Notes: generated by a model not told the origin, from the sequence alone. Counted from the stretch's first letter, positions 51,900-61,665 are shown. The stretch is 64,000 nucleotides of DNA from Bacillota bacterium (GCA_023435435.1 JAEYRW010000118.1:1-64000); one strand, 5' to 3'. A program made the numbers and translations.

Positions 51900-52361
51900 A
51901 TGACGATCATCAATGAAATGCTTGTGGATTTCCCGTCGCTGCCTGAAAATGAGGCGTTTGCCCGGCTCGTGATCGCGGCGTTTTTGTTGCCCCTCGACCC
52001 AACCGTCGAGGAGCTGGCGGACGTCAAGACCGCCGTTTCCGAGGCCGTGACCAATTCAATCGTCCACGGCTACGCGGGCCGGCGCGGCACCGTGCGCATG
52101 CACGGATACCTTTATGAGGACAACGCGCTGCGCGTGGACGTGATCGACAACGGTTGCGGCATCGCCGATATCGAGCGCGCGCGCCAGCCGTTTTTCTCGA
52201 CGCTGGGCCTCGAGGAGCGCAGCGGCATGGGCTTTACCATCATTGAGAGCTTCATGGACAAGGTGGACATCTTTTCGGAAGTGGGCAAGGGCACGACCGT
52301 GCGCATGTCAAAGCAGCTGGGCGCCCTCGGCGCGGAGCTCGGGGACGTGCGCGGCCTCTGA
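51900..52361 (+). CDS. spoIIAB: Anti-sigma-F factor SpoIIAB
   Basis: A 153-residue GHKL-fold serine kinase and anti-sigma factor. ADVKTAVSEAVTNSIVHGYAG is the N box, VDVIDNGCGI the G1 box, and RSGMGFTIIESFMDKVDIFSE the G2 region. It binds sigma-F and phosphorylates SpoIIAA. GGAGGGG lies three to four bases before the ATG. The SpoIIE phosphatase that activates the system is outside the window. Confidence 0.97.
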   Translation: MTIINEMLVDFPSLPENEAFARLVIAAFLLPLDPTVEELADVKTAVSEAVTNSIVHGYAGRRGTVRMHGYLYEDNALRVDVIDNGCGIADIERARQPFFSTLGLEERSGMGFTIIESFMDKVDIFSEVGKGTTVRMSKQLGALGAELGDVRGL

Positions 52362-52384
52362 GCGAGAAGCCATACGAAGGTACG

Positions 52385-53092
52385 ATGGAACACCTCACGC
52401 GATTGCGCGCGGGGGACAAGGATTCCCGCGACGAAGCGATCCGCGCGAATCTCGCCCTCGTGGGTTACGTGACATCCCGGTTTCTCGGCCGGGGATACGA
52501 TTACGACGATCTCTACCAATATGGCTGCATCGGTCTCATGAAGGCCGTCGACCGGTTCGACCCGCGCTACGGCGTGGCGTTTTCCACCTATGCCGTGCCC
52601 CTCATCATCGGGGAAATCAAGCGCTTTCTGCGCGAAGACGGTCCGGTGCACGTTTCCCGCACCATCAAGGAAAACGCCGCGAAGGTGGCCCGCGCCATGG
52701 ATGGCGCGGCGGCGCAGGGCGGCGTCACCATGGACGAGATTTGCGAGGAAACCGGCCTTGACATGCAGGACGCTGTGCTCGCGCTCCACTCCCTCGCGCC
52801 CGTCAAGTCCCTGGCGGAGCCGGTGGCGGGCGACGGGGAGCTCTTGCTGCAGGACATGCTCGGCACCGACGATACCGGACGCATTACGGACGAGCTCGCG
52901 CTCCGCCAGGCCCTCGACCGGCTCGACGAAACGGAACGGACGCTCATCCTGAAGCGTTATTTTGAGCGCCATACCCAAACCGCCATTGCACAGGACATGG
53001 GCCTTACGCAGGTGCAGATATCAAGAATGGAGAAAAAGGTGCTCAAAAAGCTTCGGGACATGCTTATAGAAGATACGGACGTTGGTATATAA
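52385..53092 (+). CDS. sigF: RNA polymerase sigma-F factor
   Basis: The 235-residue sigma factor has region 2 (LVGYVTSRFLGRGYDYDDLYQYGCIGLMKAVDRFDP, STYAVPLIIGEIKRFLREDG), region 3 and region 4 (LILKRYFERHTQTAIAQDMGLTQVQISRMEKKVLKKL). It directs the first forespore genes. It is the last gene of the spoIIA operon; the genes that follow in some clostridia (spoVA) are absent, and a 12-9-12 element lies just after the stop. Confidence 0.97.
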   Translation: MEHLTRLRAGDKDSRDEAIRANLALVGYVTSRFLGRGYDYDDLYQYGCIGLMKAVDRFDPRYGVAFSTYAVPLIIGEIKRFLREDGPVHVSRTIKENAAKVARAMDGAAAQGGVTMDEICEETGLDMQDAVLALHSLAPVKSLAEPVAGDGELLLQDMLGTDDTGRITDELALRQALDRLDETERTLILKRYFERHTQTAIAQDMGLTQVQISRMEKKVLKKLRDMLIEDTDVGI

Positions 53093-53096
53093 ATAC

Positions 53097-53129
53097 AAAC
53101 TATGGTTTATAAATAATAGACCATTGCAT
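53097..53129. repeat. 12-9-12 inverted-repeat element, copy C
   Basis: AAACTATGGTTT (53097-53108), spacer ATAAATAAT, AGACCATTGCAT (53118-53129), centres 21 bp apart. It lies five bases after the sigF stop in an A/T-rich stretch ahead of the next promoter. The first repeat fits the consensus fully; the second lacks the final GTYT. GGAC-GTTG-GTAT at 53077-53088 may be a further, one-base-shifted unit. Confidence 0.6.
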
Positions 53130-53174
53130 GTTTTTTACAGTTAACAGATTGGGGTGGTATGAAATTCCTTCGTG

Positions 53175-53183
53175 TGGTATACT
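53175..53183 (+). promoter_or_regulatory. Extended -10 promoter of the radical SAM gene
   Basis: TGGTATACT supplies a TGN extension and TATACT (53178-53183), 34 bases before the start codon. No clear -35 box. Confidence 0.55.
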
Positions 53184-53217
53184 TTCAAAAGGATAACGCA
53201 TTCTGGAGGAATCTGCC

Positions 53218-55059
53218 TTGAACCTCTCCGACCGAATTGAGAAGCTCCTTCCACAGGTTCAGAAGCCCGCGCGGTACATGGGCGGGGAATTTAACAGCGT
53301 GACCAAGGACCCGGACGCGGTCAAGGTACGCTATGCGTTTCTTTTCCCGGATACTTACGACGTGGGCATGTCGCACCTGGGGATGAAGATCCTTTATCAT
53401 ACCATTAACGGGCGCGAGGACGCGTGGTGCGAGCGCGTCTTTTCCCCGTGGGTCGACATGGCCGACCTCATGCGCAAGGAAGGCATTCCGCTTTTTTCGT
53501 TGGAGTCGCGCACGCCGATCCGGGAATTTGACATCGTGGGCGTGACGCTCCAGTACGAAATGAGCTATACCAACATTTTGGACGCCCTCGACCTCGCGGG
53601 GATACCCTTGCGCGCCGCCGACCGCACGGAGGGTCCGTTCCTGGTCTGCGGCGGCCCCTGCGCATTCAATCCAGAGCCCGTCGCGCCCTTTTTTGACATC
53701 GTGGCGCTGGGCGACGGAGAAAGGGAGACCCACGACTACATCGATCTCTACATCCGCTGGAAGCAGTCCGGCGCGTCCCGGGCGGAATTTTTAAAACAGG
53801 CCGCGCAGATTCCGGGGCTTTACGTCCCGTCTCTTTACGACGTGCGGTACAACCCCGACGGCGCGGTCGAGTCCGTAACGCCCAAGGAAGACTCCGGCGC
53901 GCCGGAGGTATGCTTCAAGGCGCTGGTAAGCGACCTGACGGCCGCCGATTACCCGGAAAAGCTCATCGTTCCCTATGGCGAAATCGTTCACAACCGCATC
54001 ATGCTGGAGATTTTCCGGGGCTGCACCCGCGGCTGCCGCTTCTGCCAGGCGGGCATGATCTACCGCCCCGTGCGCGAGCGGTCCATGGACAAGCTTCTGG
54101 AGCTTGCGGACAAGCTGGTGGCGGCCACCGGCTACGACGAGATTTCCCTCATGAGTCTCTCCAGCGGCGATTATTCCTGCCTGCCGGAGCTTGCCCACGA
54201 GATGGTGCGGAAATATCAGGCCCAAAGGGTCAAAATCTCGCTTCCGTCCCAGCGCATCGACACGATATTGACGGATACCCTCAAGGAAACCCAGAAGGTC
54301 AGAAAAACCGCGCTCACCCTGGCGCCCGAGGCGGGCACCCAGCGGCTGCGCGACGTCATCAACAAGGGTGTGACGGAGGAGGACCTCATCCGCTCGGTCA
54401 CCGACGCCTTCGACCAGGGCTGGTCGGCGGTGAAGCTCTACTTCATGCTCGGCCTTCCCACCGAGACCGATGAGGATGTGCTGGGCATCGCCGACCTCGC
54501 CGAAAAGGTGCGCAGGTGTTATTTCTCGATTCCGAAGGAGCGCCGCGCGCCCGGCCTTCGCATCACGGTGAGCGTGGCGGTGTTCGTGCCGAAAAACGAT
54601 ACCCCCTTCCAGTGGTGCGCCCAGCTTCCGCGGGAGAAGGTGCTCGAGCGCCAGATGCTTTTAAAGCGCGCGCTTTCGCGGGTCAAGGGTGTGGACTACA
54701 AGTACCACGCGCCCGATTTGAGTTTTGTCGAGGCGGTGTTTGCCCGGGGCGACCGCAGAACGGCGGACGTCCTTGTGCGCGCCTTCCGGCTGGGCTGCCG
54801 CTTTGACGGTTGGTCGGATCAGTTCCGGTTCGACCTCTGGATGCAGGCGTTTGCGGAAACGGGCGTCGATCCGGACTTCTATGCCACCCGCGAGCGGCCC
54901 CTTTCCGAAGGATTTCCCTGGGATCACATCGACAGCGGCGTCACCAAGGACTTTCTTGTGCGCGAATATGAAAAGGCGCTGCGCGCGGAGATTACCCGGG
55001 ACTGCCGCATGGGCTGCGTCGGCTGCGGCATGAACCGGTATGAGGGGGCGTGCGTATGA
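53218..55059 (+). CDS. B12-binding-domain/radical SAM protein (TIGR03960-type)
   Basis: A 613-residue protein of the widespread clostridial family encoded with a DUF2344 partner. The N-terminal half is B12-binding-like (FLFPDTYDVGMSHLGMKILY, LQYEMSYTNILDALDLAGIP, CGGPCAFNPEP, DIVALGDGE); the radical SAM cluster motif is CTRGCRFCQAG, with SLSSGDYSCL and LPSQRIDT; the C-terminus has a further cysteine set, CRMGCVGCGMNRYEGAC. The reaction is not known; position next to rng and DUF2344 hints at RNA or tRNA modification. TTG 53218 follows GGAGGA by eight bases. Confidence 0.9.
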   Translation: MNLSDRIEKLLPQVQKPARYMGGEFNSVTKDPDAVKVRYAFLFPDTYDVGMSHLGMKILYHTINGREDAWCERVFSPWVDMADLMRKEGIPLFSLESRTPIREFDIVGVTLQYEMSYTNILDALDLAGIPLRAADRTEGPFLVCGGPCAFNPEPVAPFFDIVALGDGERETHDYIDLYIRWKQSGASRAEFLKQAAQIPGLYVPSLYDVRYNPDGAVESVTPKEDSGAPEVCFKALVSDLTAADYPEKLIVPYGEIVHNRIMLEIFRGCTRGCRFCQAGMIYRPVRERSMDKLLELADKLVAATGYDEISLMSLSSGDYSCLPELAHEMVRKYQAQRVKISLPSQRIDTILTDTLKETQKVRKTALTLAPEAGTQRLRDVINKGVTEEDLIRSVTDAFDQGWSAVKLYFMLGLPTETDEDVLGIADLAEKVRRCYFSIPKERRAPGLRITVSVAVFVPKNDTPFQWCAQLPREKVLERQMLLKRALSRVKGVDYKYHAPDLSFVEAVFARGDRRTADVLVRAFRLGCRFDGWSDQFRFDLWMQAFAETGVDPDFYATRERPLSEGFPWDHIDSGVTKDFLVREYEKALRAEITRDCRMGCVGCGMNRYEGACV

Positions 55060-55703
55060 GGCTTTTGATCCGCTTCGGGAAAAGATCGCGCCTTCGGTTC
55101 ATTTCACACCTGGACCTTCAGCGCTTCTTTCAGCGCGCGCTCAACCGCACGGGCCTTCCCATCGCCTATTCGCAGGGCTTCAATCCCCACGCTGTGATGG
55201 CCTTCTCCTCGGCCCTTGCACTCGGCTGGACCAGCGAGTACGAGGTGCTCGACATCAAGCTCGCGTCTTCCGTGGATCTGGAAGCCGCCCAAAGCGCCAT
55301 GGCGGCGGCGCTCCCGGCGGATCTGCCCGTGCTGGAAGCAAGAATCATCGAGGACAACCATCCCGCGATGATGCCCCTCGTGCGCTTTTCTGACTATTCC
55401 ATCGAAAATTCCGGCGTGACGGCTTCGATGCTGGACGCCTTTCTGTCGTGCGAAACCGTGCCCGCGATCCGCAAGACAAAGTCCGGCGCGCGGGAGATCG
55501 ACGTTCGTCCCCTCGCGGCCGAGGTGCGTCTCGATGGCGATACGCTCCATGCGCGCCTGATGCTCACGGAAAAGGACACGCTCAAGCCCGATCTCTTGAT
55601 CGCGACCCTGGCGGGGGAGCCGCGCGAGGATGCGCGCATTCACAGACGCTCGCTCCTCGGCCGCGGGGAAGACGGCGCGCTTGCGCCGATCATGAGGTTG
55701 TGA
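55056..55703 (+). CDS. DUF2344 (TIGR03936) family protein
   Basis: A 215-residue partner of the preceding radical SAM protein: RLLIRFGKRSRLRFISHLDLQRFFQRALNRTGLPIAYSQGFNPHAVMAFSSALALG is the conserved start (key motifs ISHLDLQR and SQGFNPH), and the C-terminal DLLIATLAGEPREDARIHRRSLLG is also typical. In other genomes the two are often fused, which implies one complex. ATG overlaps the upstream stop (ATGA) after GAGGGGG. Function unknown. Confidence 0.88.
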   Translation: MRLLIRFGKRSRLRFISHLDLQRFFQRALNRTGLPIAYSQGFNPHAVMAFSSALALGWTSEYEVLDIKLASSVDLEAAQSAMAAALPADLPVLEARIIEDNHPAMMPLVRFSDYSIENSGVTASMLDAFLSCETVPAIRKTKSGAREIDVRPLAAEVRLDGDTLHARLMLTEKDTLKPDLLIATLAGEPREDARIHRRSLLGRGEDGALAPIMRL

Positions 55704-55704
55704 C

Positions 55705-57213
55705 ATGAAGCGCGAGATACTCATGGATTCACTGTGCGGACAAAAGCGTCTGGCCCTCCTGGAGGACGACGCCCTTTGTGAAATCTACGTCGAGCGCGCG
55801 GGTTCCGAAAGCATTTCGGGGAACATATACGCGGGCCACGTGGAGAACGTTCTGCCTGGCATGAACGCCGCGTTCGTCGACATCGGCCTCGAAAAAAACG
55901 CCTTCCTCTACGCAGGTGACATTCAGGTGGACACGCGCGGGGAGCAGGAGCTCACCGACGCCCTTTCGGACCTCAACATCCGCGATCTCGTCCGGCCCGG
56001 CCAGCAGATTCTCGTGCAGGTCATCAAGGAGCCGGGCGGCACGAAGGGCCCTCGCGTCTCGAGCCACGTGACCCTGGCGGGGCGGCTCCTCGTCCTCATT
56101 CCCACCATGCGCTATGTTGGCGTGTCCCGGAAAATCACCGACCAGGACGAGCGTGCCCGGCTGCGTGCCTGCGCCGAAAGCCTCTTGGAAAATGGCTGCT
56201 GTGGCATGATCATGCGAACGGTGGCGAGCGGCGTAGCGGAGGACCTGCTGCGCGCCGAGTACCGGACGCTCGTCGAAAAGTGGAAGGCCATTCAGAAGCG
56301 CGGAGCCGTCGCCCGCGCCCCGGCGCTGGTATATGGGGACAGCGGCCTCGTGAGCCGCGCGGTGCGCGACATGCTGGACGCGGAAACGTTCGCCGTCACC
56401 ACGGACGACGGCGCGCTCTTCGCGGAGCTCACTGAATCCGCAAAGTTCAACGCTCCTGCGTATGAGGACCGCATACGCCTGCACACGGGAGACGTCCCGC
56501 TCTTTGACGCCCGGGGCATCGACGCCGAGATCGCCGGGGCGCTCAGCCGCAGAGTGTGGCTCAAGAGCGGGGGATACCTCGTCATCGACTATACGGAGGC
56601 CCTCACCGTCATCGACGTCAATACCGGCAAATATGTCGGCAAGAATTCACTCAGCGACACGATTTTCAAAACCAACTCCGAGGCGGCCGTGGAGATCGCG
56701 CGCCAACTGCGGCTGCGCGACGTGGGCGGCATCGTCATCGTGGATTTTATCGACATGGATACCCAGGAGCAGCGTGACGCGCTCCTTTCCGCCTTCCGGG
56801 AGGCCATCGCCCGCGACAGGACGCACACCAACGTCGCGGACATTACGTCCCTGGGACTCGTGGAACTCACGCGCAAAAAGACGCGCCCGCCCCTTCACAG
56901 GCTTTTAAAGCATGTGTGCGAGGCCTGCGACGGAACCGGCCTTGTGGACGACTACGAAACCGTCGCCCGCCGCGCGCTCTATGAAGTGCGCAGACGGCAT
57001 CTCGCACAGCCCGATCAGGCGTTTATCGTCACCGTCCCGCGCCAGGTGGCGGGCATCCTCATCACCATCGGCGCGCCGCCCGGCGTGAGCGCCCACGTGG
57101 TAGGTGCGGATTTGCCGCCGGGAGAAATCATCGTGGAGGCGCTTGACCGTTCGATGCTTCCCGATGGTGCAAAGCTCATGCCGGAGCACAATGAAAGACT
57201 ACGGTCTAAATAA
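55705..57213 (+). CDS. rng: Ribonuclease G/E family endoribonuclease
   Basis: A 502-residue RNase G-like enzyme: S1 domain (SISGNIYAGHVENVLPGMNAAFVDIGLEKNAFLY), 5' sensor/RNase H-like region, DNase I-like domain with VIDVNTGKYVG and IVDFIDMD (catalytic aspartates), and the zinc link CEACDGTG. It processes rRNA and mRNA. In many Firmicutes rplU-rpmA follow; here miaB follows. The last four codons form one half of a 12-9-12 element. Confidence 0.95.
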   Translation: MKREILMDSLCGQKRLALLEDDALCEIYVERAGSESISGNIYAGHVENVLPGMNAAFVDIGLEKNAFLYAGDIQVDTRGEQELTDALSDLNIRDLVRPGQQILVQVIKEPGGTKGPRVSSHVTLAGRLLVLIPTMRYVGVSRKITDQDERARLRACAESLLENGCCGMIMRTVASGVAEDLLRAEYRTLVEKWKAIQKRGAVARAPALVYGDSGLVSRAVRDMLDAETFAVTTDDGALFAELTESAKFNAPAYEDRIRLHTGDVPLFDARGIDAEIAGALSRRVWLKSGGYLVIDYTEALTVIDVNTGKYVGKNSLSDTIFKTNSEAAVEIARQLRLRDVGGIVIVDFIDMDTQEQRDALLSAFREAIARDRTHTNVADITSLGLVELTRKKTRPPLHRLLKHVCEACDGTGLVDDYETVARRALYEVRRRHLAQPDQAFIVTVPRQVAGILITIGAPPGVSAHVVGADLPPGEIIVEALDRSMLPDGAKLMPEHNERLRSK

Positions 57214-57228
57214 AACAAACTTCAGCCC
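57196..57228. repeat. 12-9-12 inverted-repeat element, copy B
   Basis: AGACTACGGTCT (57196-57207), spacer AAATAAAAC, AAACTTCAGCCC (57217-57228), centres 21 bp apart. The first repeat encodes the last amino acids of the RNase G-like protein and is the reverse complement of the copy at 20238; the second lies in the gap before miaB. Confidence 0.7.
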
Positions 57229-57251
57229 ATTTAATTGTACGGAGACAGAAA

Positions 57252-58640
57252 ATGAACGAAAGACCCATGATCGCCCCGGAAGAACTCGACGAACAGCGCG
57301 TCTATATGGAGCGCGTGCGCGCGCGGGAGGATCGCCCGGTGCGCTACCACATCGTGACTTACGGCTGCCAGATGAATGAGCGGGATTCGGAATCCATCGC
57401 CGGCATGCTGGAGAATATGGGCATGACGCCCGCGCCAACCCGCGCGGAGGCGGATCTGGTGCTTTTCAACACCTGCTGCGTGGGGGAAAACGCGGAGAAC
57501 AAGGCGTTGGGGAACGTCATATGGCTTAAGGAACTGAAAAAGGAAAAGCCGGAGCTGCTCATCTGCGTGGGTGGCTGCATGACCCAGGAATCCGGCATGG
57601 CGGCACGCATCAAGGCCATGTACCCCTTTGTGGACGTGGTCTTCGGCACCCACAACATGCACATGCTGCCCAGATACCTGCACGAAAGGCTCGTCTCGCG
57701 CGCGCCGGTGGTGGAGGTGCTTGAAACCGACGGCTGCGTGGTGGAGGGCCTTCCCGAAAAGCGCGGGAGCAGTCACTCGGCCTTTGTCAACATCATGTAC
57801 GGCTGCGACAATTTCTGCTCTTACTGCATCGTGCCCTACGTGCGCGGCCGGGAGCGCTCCCGCGCGCGGGAAGCGATTCTCGACGAGGCGAGACGGCTTT
57901 TGGACGGCGGCGTCAAGGAAATTACGCTCCTCGGGCAGAACGTCAATTCCTACGGCGGCGGCGGCGCGGAGTTTGCGGAGCTGCTGTACCGGCTCGACGC
58001 CCTCGGTATTCCGCGCATCCGCTTCATGACCTCCCATCCAAAGGACCTTTCGGACGAGCTCATCGCGGCCTACGGGTCGCTCAATCACCTCATGCCCGCG
58101 CTGCACCTCCCCGTGCAGGCCGGGAGCGACGAGGTGCTTAGGCGCATGAACCGGCATTACGACCGCGCCCGCTATCTGGATCTGGTATCCCGGCTGCGCG
58201 CCGTGCGTCCGGAAATCGGCCTCACCACGGACATCATCGTGGGCTTCCCCGGCGAAACCCAGGCGCAGTTCGAGGAAACCATGTCCCTTGCCCGGGAAGT
58301 GCGCTTCGATGCGGCGTTCACGTTCATTTACTCGCCCCGCAAGGGTACCCGCGCGGCGGAATTTCCGGACGACACCACGCCCGATGTCAAGACCGAGCGC
58401 ATCCAGCGCCTCATTGCGCTCATCCAGTCAATCTCCAAGGAAACATTGGATGCGCAGGTGGGAAAGCGGGAGACGGTGCTCGTCGAGTCGGTTTCTCCGC
58501 GCGACGAAAAGTTCGTCGGGGGCAAGACCCCGCGCGGGCACATGGTGAATTTCCCGGGAAACGAGGCGCTCATCGGGGAATTGATCGAGGTTGAAGTCAC
58601 ATCCTCCGGGAAAAACACATTGAGAGGAAGGAAAATCTAA
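57252..58640 (+). CDS. miaB: tRNA-2-methylthio-N6-dimethylallyladenosine synthase
   Basis: A 462-residue radical SAM methylthiotransferase acting on i6A37 of tRNAs. N-terminal UPF0004 domain with three cluster cysteines (YGCQMNERDSE, FNTCCVGENAENKA, GGCMTQE), radical SAM motif CDNFCSYC, LLGQNVNSYGG, LPVQAGSD and a C-terminal TRAM domain. Its partner miaA, which makes i6A37, lies at the end of the window after mutS and mutL. CGGAG precedes the ATG. Confidence 0.96.
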   Translation: MNERPMIAPEELDEQRVYMERVRAREDRPVRYHIVTYGCQMNERDSESIAGMLENMGMTPAPTRAEADLVLFNTCCVGENAENKALGNVIWLKELKKEKPELLICVGGCMTQESGMAARIKAMYPFVDVVFGTHNMHMLPRYLHERLVSRAPVVEVLETDGCVVEGLPEKRGSSHSAFVNIMYGCDNFCSYCIVPYVRGRERSRAREAILDEARRLLDGGVKEITLLGQNVNSYGGGGAEFAELLYRLDALGIPRIRFMTSHPKDLSDELIAAYGSLNHLMPALHLPVQAGSDEVLRRMNRHYDRARYLDLVSRLRAVRPEIGLTTDIIVGFPGETQAQFEETMSLAREVRFDAAFTFIYSPRKGTRAAEFPDDTTPDVKTERIQRLIALIQSISKETLDAQVGKRETVLVESVSPRDEKFVGGKTPRGHMVNFPGNEALIGELIEVEVTSSGKNTLRGRKI

Positions 58641-59051
58641 ATGGATCAGGTATTTTTGAAGACGCGCGAGCTTGGTCAGGCGCTCGTGGAATCGGACATT
58701 TATCTCGAGATGAAGCAGGCCGAGGATACGGCCATGCGCAATCAGGAAGCCGCGGAAACGATGGGGAAGTACATTGAAATTCGCGGCCAGCTGCAGGAAA
58801 TGATGACCCAGCCCAACCCCGACAGCGTGAAGATGAAAGCGCTTTCGGACGACATGGACGCCGTCCAGCAAAGGCTCAAGTCCATCGACGACGTCGTAAA
58901 GCTCACCGAGGCGCGCGAGGCGTTCAACAACCTCATCGGGCAGGTGAATCAGGTGCTTCAGTTCATCGTCACGGGCCAGATGAACAACGAGGAATCCTCC
59001 TCCTGCGCCGGTGGCTGCGCTTCCTGCGGGGGCAACTGTCACCTGAACTGA
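58641..59051 (+). CDS. YlbF/YmcA family regulator with cysteine-rich C-terminus
   Basis: A 136-residue, mostly helical protein with the YlbF pattern KTRELGQALVESDIYLEMKQAEDTAMRNQEA and LTEAREAFNNLIGQVNQVLQFIV. The tail CAGGCASCGGNC has four cysteines that could hold an Fe-S cluster. In Bacillus, YlbF and YmcA with YaaT (RicT) bind 4Fe-4S clusters and act on RNase Y and sporulation entry. The gene starts directly after the miaB stop, so it is in the same operon. Confidence 0.85.
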   Translation: MDQVFLKTRELGQALVESDIYLEMKQAEDTAMRNQEAAETMGKYIEIRGQLQEMMTQPNPDSVKMKALSDDMDAVQQRLKSIDDVVKLTEAREAFNNLIGQVNQVLQFIVTGQMNNEESSSCAGGCASCGGNCHLN

Positions 59052-59082
59052 CCGTTTCATTTACGAAAGAGGCGAGGTGAAC

Positions 59083-61665
59083 ATGCCGATGACCCCCATG
59101 ATGCTCCAGTATCTGAACATCAAGGAACAGTATCCCGACGCGATCCTCTTCTATCGCCTGGGCGACTTCTACGAAATGTTTTTCGACGACGCGAAGCGCG
59201 CCGCGCGGGAGCTCGACCTCACGCTCACGGGCCGGGACTGCGGCATGAGCGAGCGCGCGCCCATGTGCGGCGTGCCCTACCACGCTGTGGACACCTACCT
59301 CAAAAAGCTCATCGACAAGGGCTACAAGGTTGCGATCTGCGAACAGACGGAGGACCCGGCCCTGGCCAAGGGCTTGGTCTCCCGCGAGGTGACGCGCGTG
59401 GTGACGCCCGGCACCATCATCGAGGCAGATATGCTCGAGGAGCGCAGCGCCAACTACATCATGGCCGTTTCCCTGCGCAAAAATCAGGCGGGACTGGCGT
59501 TCTGCGATGTCTCGACGGGCGAGTTTTATCTCTATCAGATTGCGGATATCCGGCTGCGGCTCGCGGACGAGCTGGCGCGCATCGCGCCCCGGGAGCTGCT
59601 CGTCAACGACATTGAGGCGCTTTCCGCCGCCGCGCCCGGCACCCCCGCGTCCCGCTTGCCGGAGGAGCGCTTTCAGTACGCCCTCGCGGCGCGCATCATG
59701 AAGGAACAGTTTCAAAAGGATGTCGATGCGCTCGGTTTTTCCGGCGCCAGGCTGGCCGTTTGCGCGGCGGGGGCGCTTCTTTCCTATCTCGAGGAGACGC
59801 AAAAGATCGCGCTGACCCACATCCTGTCCGCGAAGCTCTACGAGGCCGAAAAGCATATGGCCCTCGACCGGCTTGCGCGCCGCAACTTGGAGCTGACCCA
59901 GACCACGCGCGGCGCGAAGCGCGGGAGCCTTCTTTCCATTCTCGACCGCGCGGAGACCGCCATGGGCAGCCGCCTCATCAAGTCATGGATCGAGCGCCCC
60001 CTCCTTGAAAAAAATGACATCGAGGAACGCCTCGATGCGGTGGAAGAACTTCTCGGCGCGCCCATGCAAGCCGATGCCATCCGCTCCCTGCTCGGCGGCG
60101 TGTACGACATCGAGCGCCTCACCAGCAAAATCGCCTACGAAAGCGTCAATCCCCGGGACTGTCTGGCGCTCAAGGCATCCCTCGACGCCATCCCGCCCAT
60201 CAAGGATGGGGGAGCGGCCTTTCAAACCGCGCTTCTGGGGGAGACCATCGCCGCTCTCGATCCGCTTTCCGATTTAAACGCAGCGCTCCGGCGCGCCATT
60301 TCGCCTGACGCGCCTCTCTCCGTGCGCGACGGCGGCGTGTTCCTGGCGGGCTATCACGAGGAGTTGGATCAGCTGCGCGACGCCTCCGTCCACGGCCGCG
60401 AATACGTCTCGGCGCTGGAGCAGCGCGAGCGCGAGGCCACGGGCATCAAGAATCTGAAAGTGAGTTACAACCGTGTTTTCGGGTATTATATAGAAATCAC
60501 CAAGTCCAATTACGCGCTGGTTCCTTACACGTACATCCGCAAACAGACCCTCGCCAACAGCGAGCGGTTCATCACCGAGGAACTCAAGGCGTTGGAGGAG
60601 AAGATACTGGGCGCCGAGGAAAACGCGCTCCGGCTCGAGACGCGGCTGTTTGCGGAGATCCGCACGCGGCTGAAGGCCGAACTCGGGCGGCTCCAGAAGA
60701 CCGCCCAGGCGCTCAAGACGCTGGACGCGCTCATCGCCTTTGCCCGGGTCGCACAGGAAAACAACTACGCCCGGCCGGAGATAAACGAGGAAGGGTTTTA
60801 CGAAATCGAGGACGGCCGCCATCCGGTGGTGGAGGAGTCGCTGGGCCGCGAAAAGTTTGTTCCCAACGACACCCGCCTCGACCGCGACCAGCGCGTCATG
60901 ATCATCACCGGCCCCAACATGGCGGGCAAGTCCACTTACATGCGTCAGGTTGCGCTCATCGTTCTCATGGCGCACCTGGGCTGCTATGTGCCCGCGCGCG
61001 CCGCGAACATTGCGCTTACCGACCGGATTTTTACGCGCATCGGCGCATCGGACGACCTGTACGCAGGGCAGTCCACCTTCATGGTGGAGATGAGCGAGAT
61101 GGCGACCATCCTCGACTTCGCGACGGAAAGGAGCCTCGTCATTCTCGACGAGGTGGGGCGCGGCACGTCCACGTTTGACGGTCTCTCCATCGCCTGGGCG
61201 GCGGTTGAACACATCGCGAATGAAAAATGCGGCGCGCGCACGCTGTTCGCGACCCATTACCACGAGCTTTCCGAGCTCGAGGGACGGCTTCCGGGCGTGG
61301 TCAATTACCGCGTTACGGCGAAGGAGCAGGGCGAGGACGTGATCTTCCTCCGCAAGGTCGTGCCCGGCGGCGAGGATCGCAGCTACGGCGTCGCGGTGGC
61401 GAAGCTCGCGGGCCTTCCGAACACTGTGATCGCCCGCGCGCGACAGATCATGGCGCGCCTCGAGGTGGACGACCAGCAGAACGGTTCCATCGGAAAAAGC
61501 ATCCTCGACAAGCGAAAAAACGCCGGAAACAAGCAGGTTTCGATGGTGGAATTTAAGCCCATGGAGCTCGTCGAGGAAATTTCGAGGCTCGATGTGGTTT
61601 CCATGACGCCCATCGAGGCCCTCAACAAACTCTTTGCGCTCAACGAAAAGGCCCGGAGGATATAG
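59083..61665 (+). CDS. mutS: DNA mismatch repair protein MutS
   Basis: An 860-residue mismatch sensor. The mismatch-reading motif GDFYEMF is near residue 27; connector, lever and clamp domains follow; the ATPase has GPNMAGKSTYMRQVALIVLMAHLG, TIFMVEMSEMATIL-like signature and Walker B LVILDEVGRGTSTFDG. ATG 59083 follows GAGGTG; GTG 59077 lies within that site. The operon miaB-ylbF-like-mutS-mutL-miaA is common in Clostridia. Confidence 0.97.
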   Translation: MPMTPMMLQYLNIKEQYPDAILFYRLGDFYEMFFDDAKRAARELDLTLTGRDCGMSERAPMCGVPYHAVDTYLKKLIDKGYKVAICEQTEDPALAKGLVSREVTRVVTPGTIIEADMLEERSANYIMAVSLRKNQAGLAFCDVSTGEFYLYQIADIRLRLADELARIAPRELLVNDIEALSAAAPGTPASRLPEERFQYALAARIMKEQFQKDVDALGFSGARLAVCAAGALLSYLEETQKIALTHILSAKLYEAEKHMALDRLARRNLELTQTTRGAKRGSLLSILDRAETAMGSRLIKSWIERPLLEKNDIEERLDAVEELLGAPMQADAIRSLLGGVYDIERLTSKIAYESVNPRDCLALKASLDAIPPIKDGGAAFQTALLGETIAALDPLSDLNAALRRAISPDAPLSVRDGGVFLAGYHEELDQLRDASVHGREYVSALEQREREATGIKNLKVSYNRVFGYYIEITKSNYALVPYTYIRKQTLANSERFITEELKALEEKILGAEENALRLETRLFAEIRTRLKAELGRLQKTAQALKTLDALIAFARVAQENNYARPEINEEGFYEIEDGRHPVVEESLGREKFVPNDTRLDRDQRVMIITGPNMAGKSTYMRQVALIVLMAHLGCYVPARAANIALTDRIFTRIGASDDLYAGQSTFMVEMSEMATILDFATERSLVILDEVGRGTSTFDGLSIAWAAVEHIANEKCGARTLFATHYHELSELEGRLPGVVNYRVTAKEQGEDVIFLRKVVPGGEDRSYGVAVAKLAGLPNTVIARARQIMARLEVDDQQNGSIGKSILDKRKNAGNKQVSMVEFKPMELVEEISRLDVVSMTPIEALNKLFALNEKARRI

